Of a stretch of DNA of 64,000 nt, positions 12,537 to 23,613 are shown one piece after another; positions within the stretch are counted from its first letter, which is position 1; each line of letters opens with the position of its first letter. Source of the stretch: Paramecium pentaurelia (Eukaryota > Ciliophora > Oligohymenophorea > Peniculida > Parameciidae); assembly GCA_905183005.1 (NCBI GenBank), contig CAJJDO010000086.1, forward strand, positions 62,001 through 126,000. The letters are read 5' to 3'. Made by a program: the position numbers and the translations under genes. Below the pieces are notes generated by a model. That model was not told the DNA's origin and did not search any database. It saw nothing but the letters and a program-made list of their open reading frames with translations.

Positions 12537-12606
12537 TAAATAATAATTAATTATTAAATTAAACTTTTATATAATTTATATAAGCAAATAAATTTATAAA
12601 TATTTA

Positions 12607-13599
12607 TCACTAAATTTTAAATGTTTTTTCACAATTCGGACAATAACATGATTTACTTAATCGATAGTCTTAAATAAATCTAAATTCACAATTTGGACAT
12701 TTATTTAAATTTTCTTAATATTTTTCAATAATTTATTTTAATTATTTTTACATCAAAATTCTTACAAATTATTAACCTTATGGTAATGATAATAATATTT
12801 ATTGTTTTATATTAAGTCCACATAAACATTAAGGTGATTTTTTCTTCTATTCAATCTGATATAGTATCATTTCAGAAAGACATTCTTGATGATAATAATG
12901 ATAGCAAATAAACTTGATTGCTTTAACCTAGATTTCAGATTTACAATAGTAACATATGGGACTATAAGTTTACATAAAGTAAGATTATGTGCAATTAAGG
13001 GAATTATTTTTTGTTGATATATAACTTGAAGTAGGTCTTTATCTTTAAATTCTTTATTATTCATAGTTTTTATTAATTGTAGGTACTCTAAATTCATCTT
13101 AACTTAAATCTAATTGCTATTTCCTTACTATATCTTAATAATATTAATATTATTTGTTTAATTATTTATATTATAATCTTTGTTATTTTAATACTAGATC
13201 TATTTAATCTGAAAGACATTTTGGTTTATTCTATAATTAGAATTAATTATTTAAATCAATTTTCTATGTTATTTATTTATCAACTTCTGTATTCCACTTA
13301 GAACTATTGTAACCTTGAATTTATTCATTCTCACATTCTTATTTATATTTTAAGTTCTGATAATGAGATATCAAAATCTAAGGTGCTTTAACATTTGTAG
13401 TTTACTCACCATCATTCATAGATATGGATCTCAATTTTATTTATTGTTATTGATGTAGTTGATTATCTCTATATTCTAATACATTTTAGTTGGGTTACTT
13501 AATAAAAGTATTTTTATTATCCATCTAAATTGGAAATTGAGTTGGATAATTGAGATTATTGCTTTACAATTTAAAATAATGTGAATTTCTAATGGCCAT
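12607..13599 (-). CDS. Gln/Asn-rich protein with C-terminal zinc-binding (RING-like) cysteines, 330 aa
   Basis: Single exon. The first 200 residues are very rich in Gln, Asn and Lys and probably disordered. From about residue 203 there is an ordered Cys/His pattern: PICYYCKSEIQ, then CYHYYHQECLS, then CLCG, and at the end NKCPNCEFRF...CYCPNCEKTF. The spacing CxxC, CxHxxxHxxC, CxC, CxxC, CxCxxC resembles a cross-brace RING plus a zinc ribbon, as in E3 ubiquitin ligases, but the spacing is not canonical and I cannot assign a family. Function as a ubiquitin ligase is an inference. Confidence 0.65.
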
Positions 13600-14331
13600 T
13601 CCAATATCAATTATCTATATTAAATTATAAATTAAAATAGATAAAATAATATCACTTTTAAGAGATTTAAACTTTATTAATACTTTATTAATACTTTTAT
13701 GTTGATAGAAATTGGATTATCATAAAGAAATAATAATATATAGAGAAATCTTTATTTATTAATATGGATTCAAAAATTCTAAATAAAATACTTATGCTTA
13801 TAAAGATATCTATAGAATTATTTAAACTTGATTATTTTATATTTATGAAGTAGGTTTAATTTACAATATATTTTGGCAGAAATAGTTGAAGTGAGATTTT
13901 TGGTATTAAGTATATAATTAGAGAAAAGTAGTTTTTATATATAACTAAAAATTAGATTATATTAATGGACATATACAATTAAATTTTAAAAAGAATTTTC
14001 AATTTTATAGTTTGAGTAAACAATATAAAAAAGAGGAAGAGTTTATGATTATTTGTGTTAATAAATTGAAATCAGAATTTTTAAGTTTAAATTTATGCCA
14101 TAGGATAATGAAAACCATATATATATATATTTTTAAGTAGAAGTAATTTCAAGAATTAAAGACTGAAGGATAAGATGAAATCTATTAGATTATTAAAATT
14201 TAGATCATATTATTAGTAAGATGGAATTAGTAAATTTATGTTATATGAAATATTATTTATACTCACATTCATTTACTAAATTTTAATAATGATTTTCATA
14301 TTCATTTTCATATTTAATATTTTATCCAATC
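13600..14331. other. 0.7 kb spacer with ambiguous open frames
   Basis: Lies upstream of the start at 14332 and of the divergent start at 13599. Two overlapping plus-strand frames stay open for about 80-100 codons around 13860-14200, one including KFMPQDNENHIYIYF, but neither has a convincing start, splice pattern or homology. In DNA this AT-rich, with TGA as the only stop, such frames arise by chance. I do not call a gene. A short AT repeat is near 14110. Confidence 0.4.
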
Positions 14332-15819
14332 ATGAATAAATATACATTAAATTTCAAAGATAAAGAGATTGAATCTAGCTATCAAAATATAACTTAACAA
14401 GGTTTTAGAATGTTCACTCTTAATATAGTGACATTTGGACTTCTTGCTGTTGTAATAATAAAAATTGTTGAGAGCATTTTAGTAGAGTAATATCAATATA
14501 TTTACAAATACTGCTTGCTTATTTGCTACTTGCTAATTTAATATGGAATCATTAAGAAATACACAAAATATATAAGAATTTCTATCATTCTATTGAATCA
14601 CATCTTAGCACTATTTTTTAGTCTCTAAATATCAGAATTGGATGATTCTTACAATAATTTCCTTAAGGGAGCTAATGTTATGGGTGCAAACTTCTTAATG
14701 TTTATTTCAGGAGAGTTTATTGATGCAGCTCTCTCAGCAATAACTATAGGTTTGATGAGAATTATTTTTGTTTAAGTTCAAACTAATTAAGTTTAGTTCT
14801 CAACCATAATTAGTTCAGTGCTTGTTATCTTTTATACAATTCGTTACTTGTATCATTATCATAAAGCAATGCGTAATCAATACTTATATACATTGAATGA
14901 TTCTCATTGGTAAAAAATCTTAAGTTCAATTGCATTTAAACAACCATACGTGGTATTTTCTTTTATAGAGGATACCTTATAATTTACTCTGAAATCAGAA
15001 GCTTAATGTTAAAGATTTTTTAATAGATAATTTGATGGATCGACTTTTATAAGAGATTCAGTATACAAGGGAACTAAATTAGAGAATTTCTTATTTAAAC
15101 AAATATAAAAGTATCGTGTAGATAGAGCATCTGTTTTTAATAAGACTTTAGTAGTGGAATACTTAAAAAAAATGATAAGAATTGAATGCTCTATTTATTA
15201 TGGAAACAAACCAACAATACTTCTACTAATGAGAGATTTCTTAAATGAAAAAAAACCTGATACATCAATTTATGAATTGAGACATAGAAATTTTATAAGA
15301 CTTCTTCTTAAAGTCTTAAATCATTTAGATAGATTATCTTCATTTAAATGTCGTCTATTGGAAAGAAAACTTTTAATTTTACAATTGTTTGAGGATCTTA
15401 GACATTCGAAGTTACGTGAAACTGAAATTAACATCTATAATTTGGCACATATCTTACACAATCTATATTCTCATTTGTCAGTTAAGGCTTTTGTCATTGG
15501 AAACAGTAATTTAAATACTATTTCAAATATCTTTATGTTGATTATGATGATAGTTGCAGAGAATTCAAAAGGAACATATCTTTCTATTAATTTAATAAAT
15601 GAAGAAGATAGTTAGAAATAGCTTTCCATGTCAGGTAATTTTGAAATAGAAAAGATAAAAAGAACATTATAACAAATATAAGATTACATTTAATTGATTA
15701 GTTCATTTTAGAAAATAGAATAGTATAAAATTTAGTTCAATTTAAATTAGTAAATATATATACCATTTTAACTCAATGAAATAAATGCAAGAAGTCTTAA
15801 ACATATTGATTTATAATGA
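14332..15819 (+). CDS. multi-pass membrane protein, 495 aa, related to the gene at 26596
   Basis: Single exon. Starts MNKYTLNFKDKEIESSY, then six hydrophobic segments within the first 180 residues (for example FTLNIVTFGLLAVVIIKIV, ISIILLNHILALFF, FLMFISGEFIDAALSAITIG). The remaining 300 residues are cytosolic-looking and helical, with LRHRNFIRLLLKVLNHLDRL and HSKLRETEINIYNLAHIL. The N-terminal pattern MN-aromatic-TL-x-F-x-D and the overall plan (short N-terminus, compact membrane block, long C-terminal helical part of about 300 residues) are shared with the 493-aa protein at 26596-28077. The plan recalls membrane-bound sensor proteins, but no histidine-kinase or cyclase motif is complete. Function unknown. 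Confidence 0.7.
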
Positions 15820-16161
15820 TCTTTTGTTATTTGTTTCAATAAAATTATATTTTTAAATTATTGTTGATTATTGTTTACATCAAATAAAAGAAATTAACTT
15901 CACTTTTAAAGAGTGAAACAAGTTTACAATATATTCTTATCATCTCCCTCTCTAAGAATTTTATAGATTACTAAAAAAAGAATTAAAGGAATAAATAGTA
16001 TCATTGAAATTCTTATTGAAGAATGTGTAATTCTATGAGATTAGATTATAAAAATGAGGAGTACATAAAACAACAAATTAGATAATTATTTATATAGTAA
16101 TCTATAGAAATTGAAAGAAATAAAAAATTATAGATGTGATTATATAAATTTATAATTGATT
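15820..16161. other. spacer upstream of the ULK-like kinase
   Basis: About 0.34 kb without a supported gene; AT-rich and rich in TGA. Confidence 0.45.
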
Positions 16162-17761
16162 ATGTAATAGTAATTAGAATAAAGTGTAAGAAGGTTAGGA
16201 GATTATTAATTTGACTCAAAATATCTATTAGGAGAAGGGGCTTTTGGGAAGGTTTATAGAGGAAGTAAATTGTCTACAAATTAGGAAGTAGCTATTAAAA
16301 AAATAGATAGCTCAATGATCAATAAAGATCAATATTTAATTGATGCATTAAGTATCTATGTAGAATGAAAATGTTTTAGATTTTGAGATCCAAATAATGA
16401 AGTAACTTGATCATCCTAATATTGTGAAGTTTATAGATAAATTTAATACAGATCGTTCAATCTATATAGTCACAGAGTATTGTGCAGATGGAGATCTGAG
16501 AAATATAATGAAGGGAAGATGTATTCCTGAATCTGAAGTTAATTAGATTTTCTGTTAATTGGCTAGTGGATTTAAAGAGTTGGTAAAGGCAAATATCATA
16601 CATCGAGATTTGAAGCCAGCAAATATTATGAATCATAGAGGAGTAGTAAAGATAGCAGATTTTGGATTTGCAAAAATAGTTGATAATTTTAGTGGAGATT
16701 TGTTAAGAACTTGTGTAGGTTCACCATTATATATGGCTCCTTAAATATTAAAGAGGGAAAAATATACAACAAAATCAGATATATGGTCATTAGGTGTAAT
16801 TTATTATGAGATGATATATGGTATGGCTCCATGGACAGGTGTAGATGAGAAAAGTTTAACTGTGAATGTGATGAAATAGCCTTTAAGATTTCCAGTTGGA
16901 ACTATTTTATCTGATTTTGGAAAAAACTTTTTGAGTAGAGCTTTGGAAAAGGAAGAGAGTAAAAGAATGGAATGGTCAGAATTATTTAATATGTTTGAAT
17001 CAATAAAAAAGAATTTAGATACTATTTAATTTAATGTAAATATGAATGGTAGTTATATATTGGATTAACCTTAAATATAATAAAATTAACCTCAACAAAT
17101 ATAATAAAGTGATGCTTCTTTCCAAAGATTTTAAAGTCAATTGAATAATTATAATTTGTAAAGGATGTAAATCATTTTTTCTCATTTTGTTAATGTGGAA
17201 ATGACTTAACATATATCAACTATTTCTTAACATTAAAAGAAGGAGATGTATTTTGAATTGCTTTGTTTATTATCAGCCAAATTTATAGCCAATTCATTTA
17301 AATTACTATAGTCCAATATCCTTTCATTATTTGAATAATATAAAAAGACAACTGAATATATAAGATTTATTAGTTAAATGTAATAGGAGAGTCAATTGGC
17401 ATCTGAACTATTTAATAATACAATTTAGTATTTTGATAGAATAGGATTACTGTCTAATCTTAGATTATCTGCTGATTTTTGTTAATTTATAGAAGGAGGA
17501 GATTTAGCATTAAATTAATTAATTTCAGTAGAAAAGATAATCAAAGAGAGAGTGATAAACATTTCTAAATAAGTCTTGTAAAGTGTAAAAGAAAATGATG
17601 TCTTTTGTTTATTAGATTACATGATGGAGATGTGTTTAACAAGAAGTAAAATAATGAATGGAAATACGAATATAGATTTTTCATTGATATATGAAAAAAA
17701 GTAAACATCAGATTATTAAGCCTAATTAAATTTTAAATTAAATGAGTTATATAGTTTTTGA
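16162..17761 (+). CDS. serine/threonine kinase of the ULK/ATG1 type, 523 aa
   Basis: One 28-nt intron after DAL. N-terminal kinase domain (about residues 10-280): glycine loop LLGEGAFGKVYRG, VAIKK, EIQIMKQLDHPNIV, hinge VTEYCADGDL, catalytic loop IIHRDLKPANIM, DFG in VKIADFGFA, activation segment CVGSPLYMAPQIL, DIWSLGVI. The combination HRDLKPANI with GSPLYMAPQIL is typical of ULK/ATG1 kinases that start autophagy, and all catalytic residues are present. The C-terminal 240 residues begin with a Gln-rich linker and then form a helical region (YFELLCLLSAKFIANSFKLL), compatible with the ATG1 C-terminal helical domain. Assignment to ATG1 rather than another ULK-like kinase is inferred. The 3' end is six bp from the 3' end of the convergent gene. 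Confidence 0.85.
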
Positions 17762-17767
17762 ATTTTA

Positions 17768-19508
17768 TCATGGTTCCATAAATTTATTTTATTATTAAAA
17801 TACTGAAGTTTAATCTTCCTTTATAGTAGATGAACCATTGTTCTACTTTAATCCATTTACCCTAGCAGATTTGTCTATAGCTTCTTCCAACTTTTTATGT
17901 TCTCTTTAATTCTTATAATAATAATAACCTAAAAATCCCAATCCCATTATAAATATTAATCCAATTAAACCAATCAAATAAAATAATTAATACTCTGTTT
18001 CATAGAAATATGTCTTAACTATCTCTATATTTACTATTTGTGTGTGTCTTACTACTAAATCTTAAACATCTTTTCCTGTAGTGTTATATTGAACAGTGTA
18101 TGTAAAAGTTTGACCAACTTTAAATAATATTAATTATTTTACTATCAGTTTAATAATAGAGACATTTCAAATTAATAGGTTCAATCTAGAAACGAGTAAG
18201 AAAAGCACTTTGAGCAGTTATCCCAAAAAAGAAATCATCATATTAATATTCTTTAGTAATATCATTTAAATCTTCCAATTTGTATGATTGATTAAAAAAT
18301 ACAAAGTCTCGTAAACCCAAATGTTTAAATATTTAATCTTTATGATGATTCATTACATAATCATACCCATTTGAAAATAAAATTAAATGCTAATTCACTC
18401 CTTAAACAATAACAAAATCTTCTGTTGCATCTAAATCAATAATGCGATGATTTATTTTCTTTTTTCTAATAAGAAAGTAATTTCCATCATTTAAATCAAC
18501 ATTGTATTCAAGTACATAATAATGATTCATTGATTAATAGGCCATAAATACATTTCGTCCATTTCTAGTGTCAACTGATATTCCACCTGATTAATAACTG
18601 ATCCAAGATCTCAATCCAAAATTTATATATTAATCTAAATGAACATCTACCAATAATAAACCACATTATTTGTCCAATAAAAATATTGAATAGTATTTCT
18701 ATGTTGTTCCATGTTTTACAATAGCAAAATCAACAATTTCAATTTAAGAATTCAAACCTAGATCTTTTAATTTCAAATTCTTAATGAATTTTAAATCCTT
18801 TAATATAATCTTATAAACATCTAATCCATCTTGTCCAACAGCACTAAATACTAAACCATCTATTTCCTTTGTTAATCCTCTATACAATCTTTTTCTCCAA
18901 TCAGTTATTTAATATACTTCAAGTGCATTGGCTTTCTATTCCATTTATTTCATGCTAAAAACTTGAGCACTATCACTAAATAGCAAAAAAACTTAATCAG
19001 AAGAAGGAGCAAATAATAATTATGGTAATTCATTCTTAGCAACTAATGAAGGAGCAATGATTTGAAGATCTACTTTCCATAAGATCCTAGCAAATTATTA
19101 TCCTTTCTCTAAAAAATCATGTTCAAAAACAGAATCATAATTAAATTTAAGAAGATATGCAACTGAATCTGAAGTAATTGCTAACATTCCATCTGTTATA
19201 TGAATCATTGACACAAATTAACGAAAGTTGAGAATAGTGTCTTATTCAAAATCTACTTCTGATAAATCTTAAGGTTGAATGATTGTGAATTCTTGAGTTT
19301 CAAATTAAACTTGTAATGAAGTTAATTCACAACCTTTGCTAAGATTATGTGATTGTAAAATTGCATCTCGAGCATCATTGAAAATTATAGTTCTCCGTTC
19401 ATATGGATGTATTGTCATAAATATTGGAGGCTCATTAATCTCAGTGATAGTGATCTCTATTGATGGACCTATAAAATAGATGATTAAAGAAATTTATAAA
19501 AAGTTCAT
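17768..19508 (-). CDS. type I membrane protein with propeller-like ectodomain, 571 aa, paralogue of the gene at 41688
   Basis: Starts MNFLQISLIIYFIG, a signal peptide. About 490 residues of extracellular/luminal sequence follow, with recurring strand-turn blocks such as AVGQDGLDVYKI, FAIVKHGTTQKYYSIFLLD, GRNVFMAYQSMNHYYVLEYN and IIDLDATEDFVIVQG, which resemble blades of a beta-propeller. One 25-nt intron. A single membrane helix near the end (LFYLIGLIGLIFIMGLGFLG) precedes a short basic/acidic tail. The gene at 41688-43247 shares the same block order, so the two are paralogues. No enzymatic motif. Surface receptor or adhesion role is a guess. Confidence 0.75.
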
Positions 19509-22057
19509 AAAATTAATTCATTATTAATTAGATTCTTTAAAATTTCCTTTAGTTAAATGTTAAATCATATGATCTAAAAATGATTATCATATTCATTATA
19601 AAAATATATTATTTGTGTAAATAATATTTTCTTAATTCAAAATCTTTCACTTTCATATATGTTTAGTAGTACGATCCCTTTTTATAGTTTAAAAAGGGAA
19701 ACTTGATCATAAAAATAATTATTATTATTATTTATATGTTCATTTAATATTGACTGTCGACGAATTTATATAGTTGATGAAGTCGAAACTCATATTGATA
19801 AAAATAATAAGTCATAATTGTGTATAATAGGAAGTTTTGTTTAGCAATTAAATCAATTTCATTTATCTAATTTTTTTATGGGATAAGCTTAAGTGTTTTG
19901 ATAAAAATAATAGTTAATTATCTTGGAATAATATATATCCTTGAATGTACATTAAAATAATATGAAATATATAAATAATTCAAAATATATTCATAATCCT
20001 CTTATTATGTATTAAGAATATAAAAATTTTAGTGTTCTTTATATTATTAAATCTTTCCTATAAATTATTATTTCTCTTTATGCTAAATAACTCCAATTAT
20101 TTGTTTGAAAATATCTAACAAATTACAATTTCAAATGTATTCATCGCTTATAACGAAAATTTTGGAAAAATAGAAAATTGGTATATCAATTCTTAGAGGG
20201 TTTTGTAAATTGTGTAATTTATTTTTAATAGCTTTATTAAGACATGGTAATAATTTTAAATTATAAATAAGATTATTTACAAAACTCTTTTATTATAAAA
20301 TTCTACAAGTCTTTTTTTAGAATTGTTGAAGTGTCAAAAAATAAATTTATTTTACAAATTTTGATTTTTTAAATAATTTAAAAGTAATTTAAGTTAGAAA
20401 TATTTAGTAAGGTGTTTGATATTGAAAAACAATTATAAGAAAAGTGAAAGATAATTTTGAATAATTTAGGAAGCATTTAAATCTTTTCATGACAATTTAG
20501 GATTTAGAATTGTTGAATAATAAAGTATTTACTATAATTTATCTTTCTATTTAACTTCTTGGGCATAAAAAAATCAATCAATTTTTAATGATGTAAGAAA
20601 TTCATATAATTAAGAAAAGTAAAATTAATAAATCAAAAAAGTGATTTATGATGAATGCTAATACTTTATTACATAATTTAAGAAATTATGAATTTTATTA
20701 ATCAGATTTTTTAAGATCATTAAATAAAAATAAATTATATAATTGTATAAAATCAATTAAAAAATATAGATAAAGAATAGTTAAATGTTAATATAACCAC
20801 TTATTATAATTATCAAATATATTAATGGTATAATTAACATTATATTACTTATTAGATCTTTTATTAATGCAATGATATGTACTTTATGAAAAACTTAAAA
20901 TAATTTTATTCAATAGATTATTTGNATAATAGGAAGTTTTGTTTAGCAATTAAATCAATTTCATTTATCTAATTTTTTTATGGGATAAGCTTAAGTGTTT
21001 TGATAAAAATAATAGTTAATTATCTTGGAATAATATATATCCTTGAATGTACATTAAAATAATATGAAATATATAAATAATTCAAAATATATTCATAATC
21101 CTCTTATTATGTATTAAGAATATAAAAATTTTAGTGTTCTTTATATTATTAAATCTTTCCTATAAATTATTATTTCTCTTTATGCTAAATAACTCCAATT
21201 ATTTGTTTGAAAATATCTAACAAATTACAATTTCAAATGTATTCATCGCTTATAACGAAAATTTTGGAAAAATAGAAAATTGGTATATCAATTCTTAGAG
21301 GGTTTTGTAAATTGTGTAATTTATTTTTAATAGCTTTATTAAGACATGGTAATAATTTTAAATTATAAATAAGATTATTTACAAAACTCTTTTATTATAA
21401 AATTCTACAAGTCTTTTTTTAGAATTGTTGAAGTGTCAAAAAATAAATTTATTTTACAAATTTTGATTTTTTAAATAATTTAAAAGTAATTTAAGTTAGA
21501 AATATTTAGTAAGGTGTTTGATATTGAAAAACAATTATAAGAAAAGTGAAAGATAATTTTGAATAATTTAGGAAGCATTTAAATCTTTTCATGACAATTT
21601 AGGATTTAGAATTGTTGAATAATAAAGTATTTACTATAATTTATCTTTCTATTTAACTTCTTGGGCATAAAAAAATCAATCAATTTTTAATGATGTAAGA
21701 AATTCATATAATTAAGAAAAGTAAAATTAATAAATCAAAAAAGTGATTTATGATGAATGCTAATACTTTATTACATAATTTAAGAAATTATGAATTTTAT
21801 TAATCAGATTTTTTAAGATCATTAAATAAAAATAAATTATATAATTGTATAAAATCAATTAAAAAATATAGATAAAGAATAGTTAAATGTTAATATAACC
21901 ACTTATTATAATTATCAAATATATTAATGGTATAATTAACATTATATTACTTATTAGATCTTTTATTAATGCAATGATATGTACTTTATGAAAAACTTAA
22001 AATAATTTTATTCAATAGATTATTTGTTATATTTAATTATTGTAAGTACAGATAGTA
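19509..22057. other. long intergenic region, inflated by a duplicated segment
   Basis: Apparent length 2.5 kb, but 1.1 kb is present twice (see repeat). The unique part is about 1.45 kb, still the longest gene-free stretch in the first half. Very AT-rich, TGA frequent in all frames. Near 19672-19717 the sequence GATCCCTTTTTATAG faces a partly complementary AAAAAGGGAAACTTGATC, a possible imperfect hairpin. No gene supported. Confidence 0.5.
19824..22026. repeat. 1101-bp direct duplication flanking a single N at 20925 (probable scaffold artefact)
   Basis: 19824-20924 and 20926-22026 read the same from end to end as far as I compared them, including all homopolymers, and the only base between them is N. 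Two contigs that overlap by 1101 bp but were scaffolded with a minimal gap would give exactly this. A true recent tandem duplication is possible but less likely because the copy boundary coincides with the N. Confidence 0.85.
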
Positions 22058-23228
22058 TCAATTAACAAATAGAAAATGGACTGCTAAATGTTTTAACTAT
22101 TATATTGGAGTCTCTTGATATAATTTCATATCGTCGAAATCTTCAAAATGTTTCAAGGCCTATTCTGCTGTGATTCTTTTACTTGGATCCTATTCCAACA
22201 TTTAAAGTAAGATTCTTGCAAACTCTCCTTGTATCTCTTACTTTATTACTTCACTTAGATCTCCTATTAGTTGTTAGTCAATTATTTAATTGCTATTTTC
22301 CTATAACAAATTCTTTCCTGTTATTCTATAAATTATATAATGAGATCTTACAATTTAAATAGTACAACGCCACAACTGAACATATCACATAATTCATTGT
22401 AATTATTTTTTTGATCAAATGTAATTATTTCTGGAGCAATGTATCCTGGTGTACCACATCTTGGTCTGTTTGTAGATACATCATCTATTTTAACTGCAAA
22501 TCCAAAATCAGAAATCACAATATCAAGTAAAGAATCCTTCTTTCTTAACAAAATATTCTCAGGTTTAATGTCTCTATGAACAAATCCTTAACTATGTATA
22601 TAGGCTAAACCTGAGAGCAGTTACTAAGATAAAGAAATAATATTACACACATTACTGCAATAATTTCAGAGCTATCCAAAGAGTTATTTTCCAAATATTC
22701 TTTTAATTAACCTCCTTCACAATACTCCATTATCAATAGCCAATACTTCTTGTGTTAGAAAATACTCTTTAACTAAACAACATTTCTATGTTTTAAGGAT
22801 TACAATGCCACGATTTCGTCTTGAATGTCCTAGTTGTAAATATAAAATTCAATACATCCAAAGAAGTCATCAAATCGTTTCTTAAGGTCTTTGTTGCATA
22901 CATTTTTCCATCTTGTATATTTTTAATGAGCAGGACCTATAATAAATCATTACAGCCTTACCTTTCCAAAGTTACCTTCTCCAATAATTGTTTATGGTTT
23001 GTAAAAGGTATTGATATTCTTATAAACTACTTTGCCATCTAGCTTTTCTTTCAGAAACAGACAATCTAAGTGAGAAACAAGAAAATATTTCTCTTTCTTG
23101 GCAATATCAATGGTGAATCCTTTGAATTGTTTATGCTAATCCAATTTCCATTCTAAAATTGTGGATAGTCCTATTGTAATGTCATATTTTATGTTGCTCT
23201 AATCCTAAAGATTAGATTCATATCCCAT
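22058..23228 (-). CDS. serine/threonine protein kinase with N-terminal PH-like segment, 353 aa
   Basis: Four introns (25, 26, 32 and 26 nt) give one frame. Residues 1-75 (KYDITIGLSTILEWKL, HKQFKGFTIDIAKKEKYFLV) are strand-rich and resemble the membrane/lipid-binding PH-like head seen in many ciliate kinases. The kinase domain follows: IIGEGNFGKV, ATKTL, LKHRNVVQL, MEYCEGGQL, FVHRDIKPENILL, ISDFGFAV, CGTPGYIAPEIIT, DMFSCGVVLFKL, DPSKRITAEQAL. All catalytic residues are present. CaMK-like group is likely; no EF-hands follow, and the protein ends shortly after the kinase domain. An upstream ATG at 23291 is followed at once by TGA, so the start at 23228 is preferred. Confidence 0.88.
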
Positions 23229-23613
23229 ACTTTGCCTATTTGGATTGAAGATTCAGTTAAGTAAAGAAAATAATGCTAATCAAAAAGACATTTCCTTCTT
23301 TTACAGATCATCAATTTAATTAATAACAAAGTGTCTTCATATTTGATGAATTTCATTAATGTTACAATTCAACCAAACCAACTGAAAGCTAATACCAGAA
23401 AATAAATCTGATTAATATTATAAGATAGGTAGTATGAATTATAAGAATTACAGAATATTTTTAGATTATTTCTAATAGATTTGTGAGTAATCAATATGAT
23501 TTTAATTTGTTAATTGCATAATCAAGAAAGATGCCAAATGCAATTAAATTGAATTTAAATATCGGAATTTCTGAATAATAATATTTACAATAATATTATT
23601 TTAATAAGATTTA
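23229..23613. promoter_or_regulatory. divergent promoter region between the kinase and the NPC1-like gene
   Basis: 385 bp between two ATGs on opposite strands. AT-rich, no recognisable gene. It must carry the start signals of both genes; no specific motif can be defended. Confidence 0.4.

Noticed and set aside
13860..14200. A gene upstream of the 14332 membrane protein
   Set aside because: Two different frames are open over the same bases and neither has a start or splice pattern that fits.
16559..16744. A 61-codon standard-code frame containing HRDLKPAN as a separate kinase gene
   Set aside because: It is an internal part of the ULK-like kinase; it only looks separate because TAA is read as stop.
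19824..22026. A genuine tandem duplication
   Set aside because: The copy boundary coincides with the only N, and two other gaps show the same pattern, so an assembly overlap is the simpler explanation.
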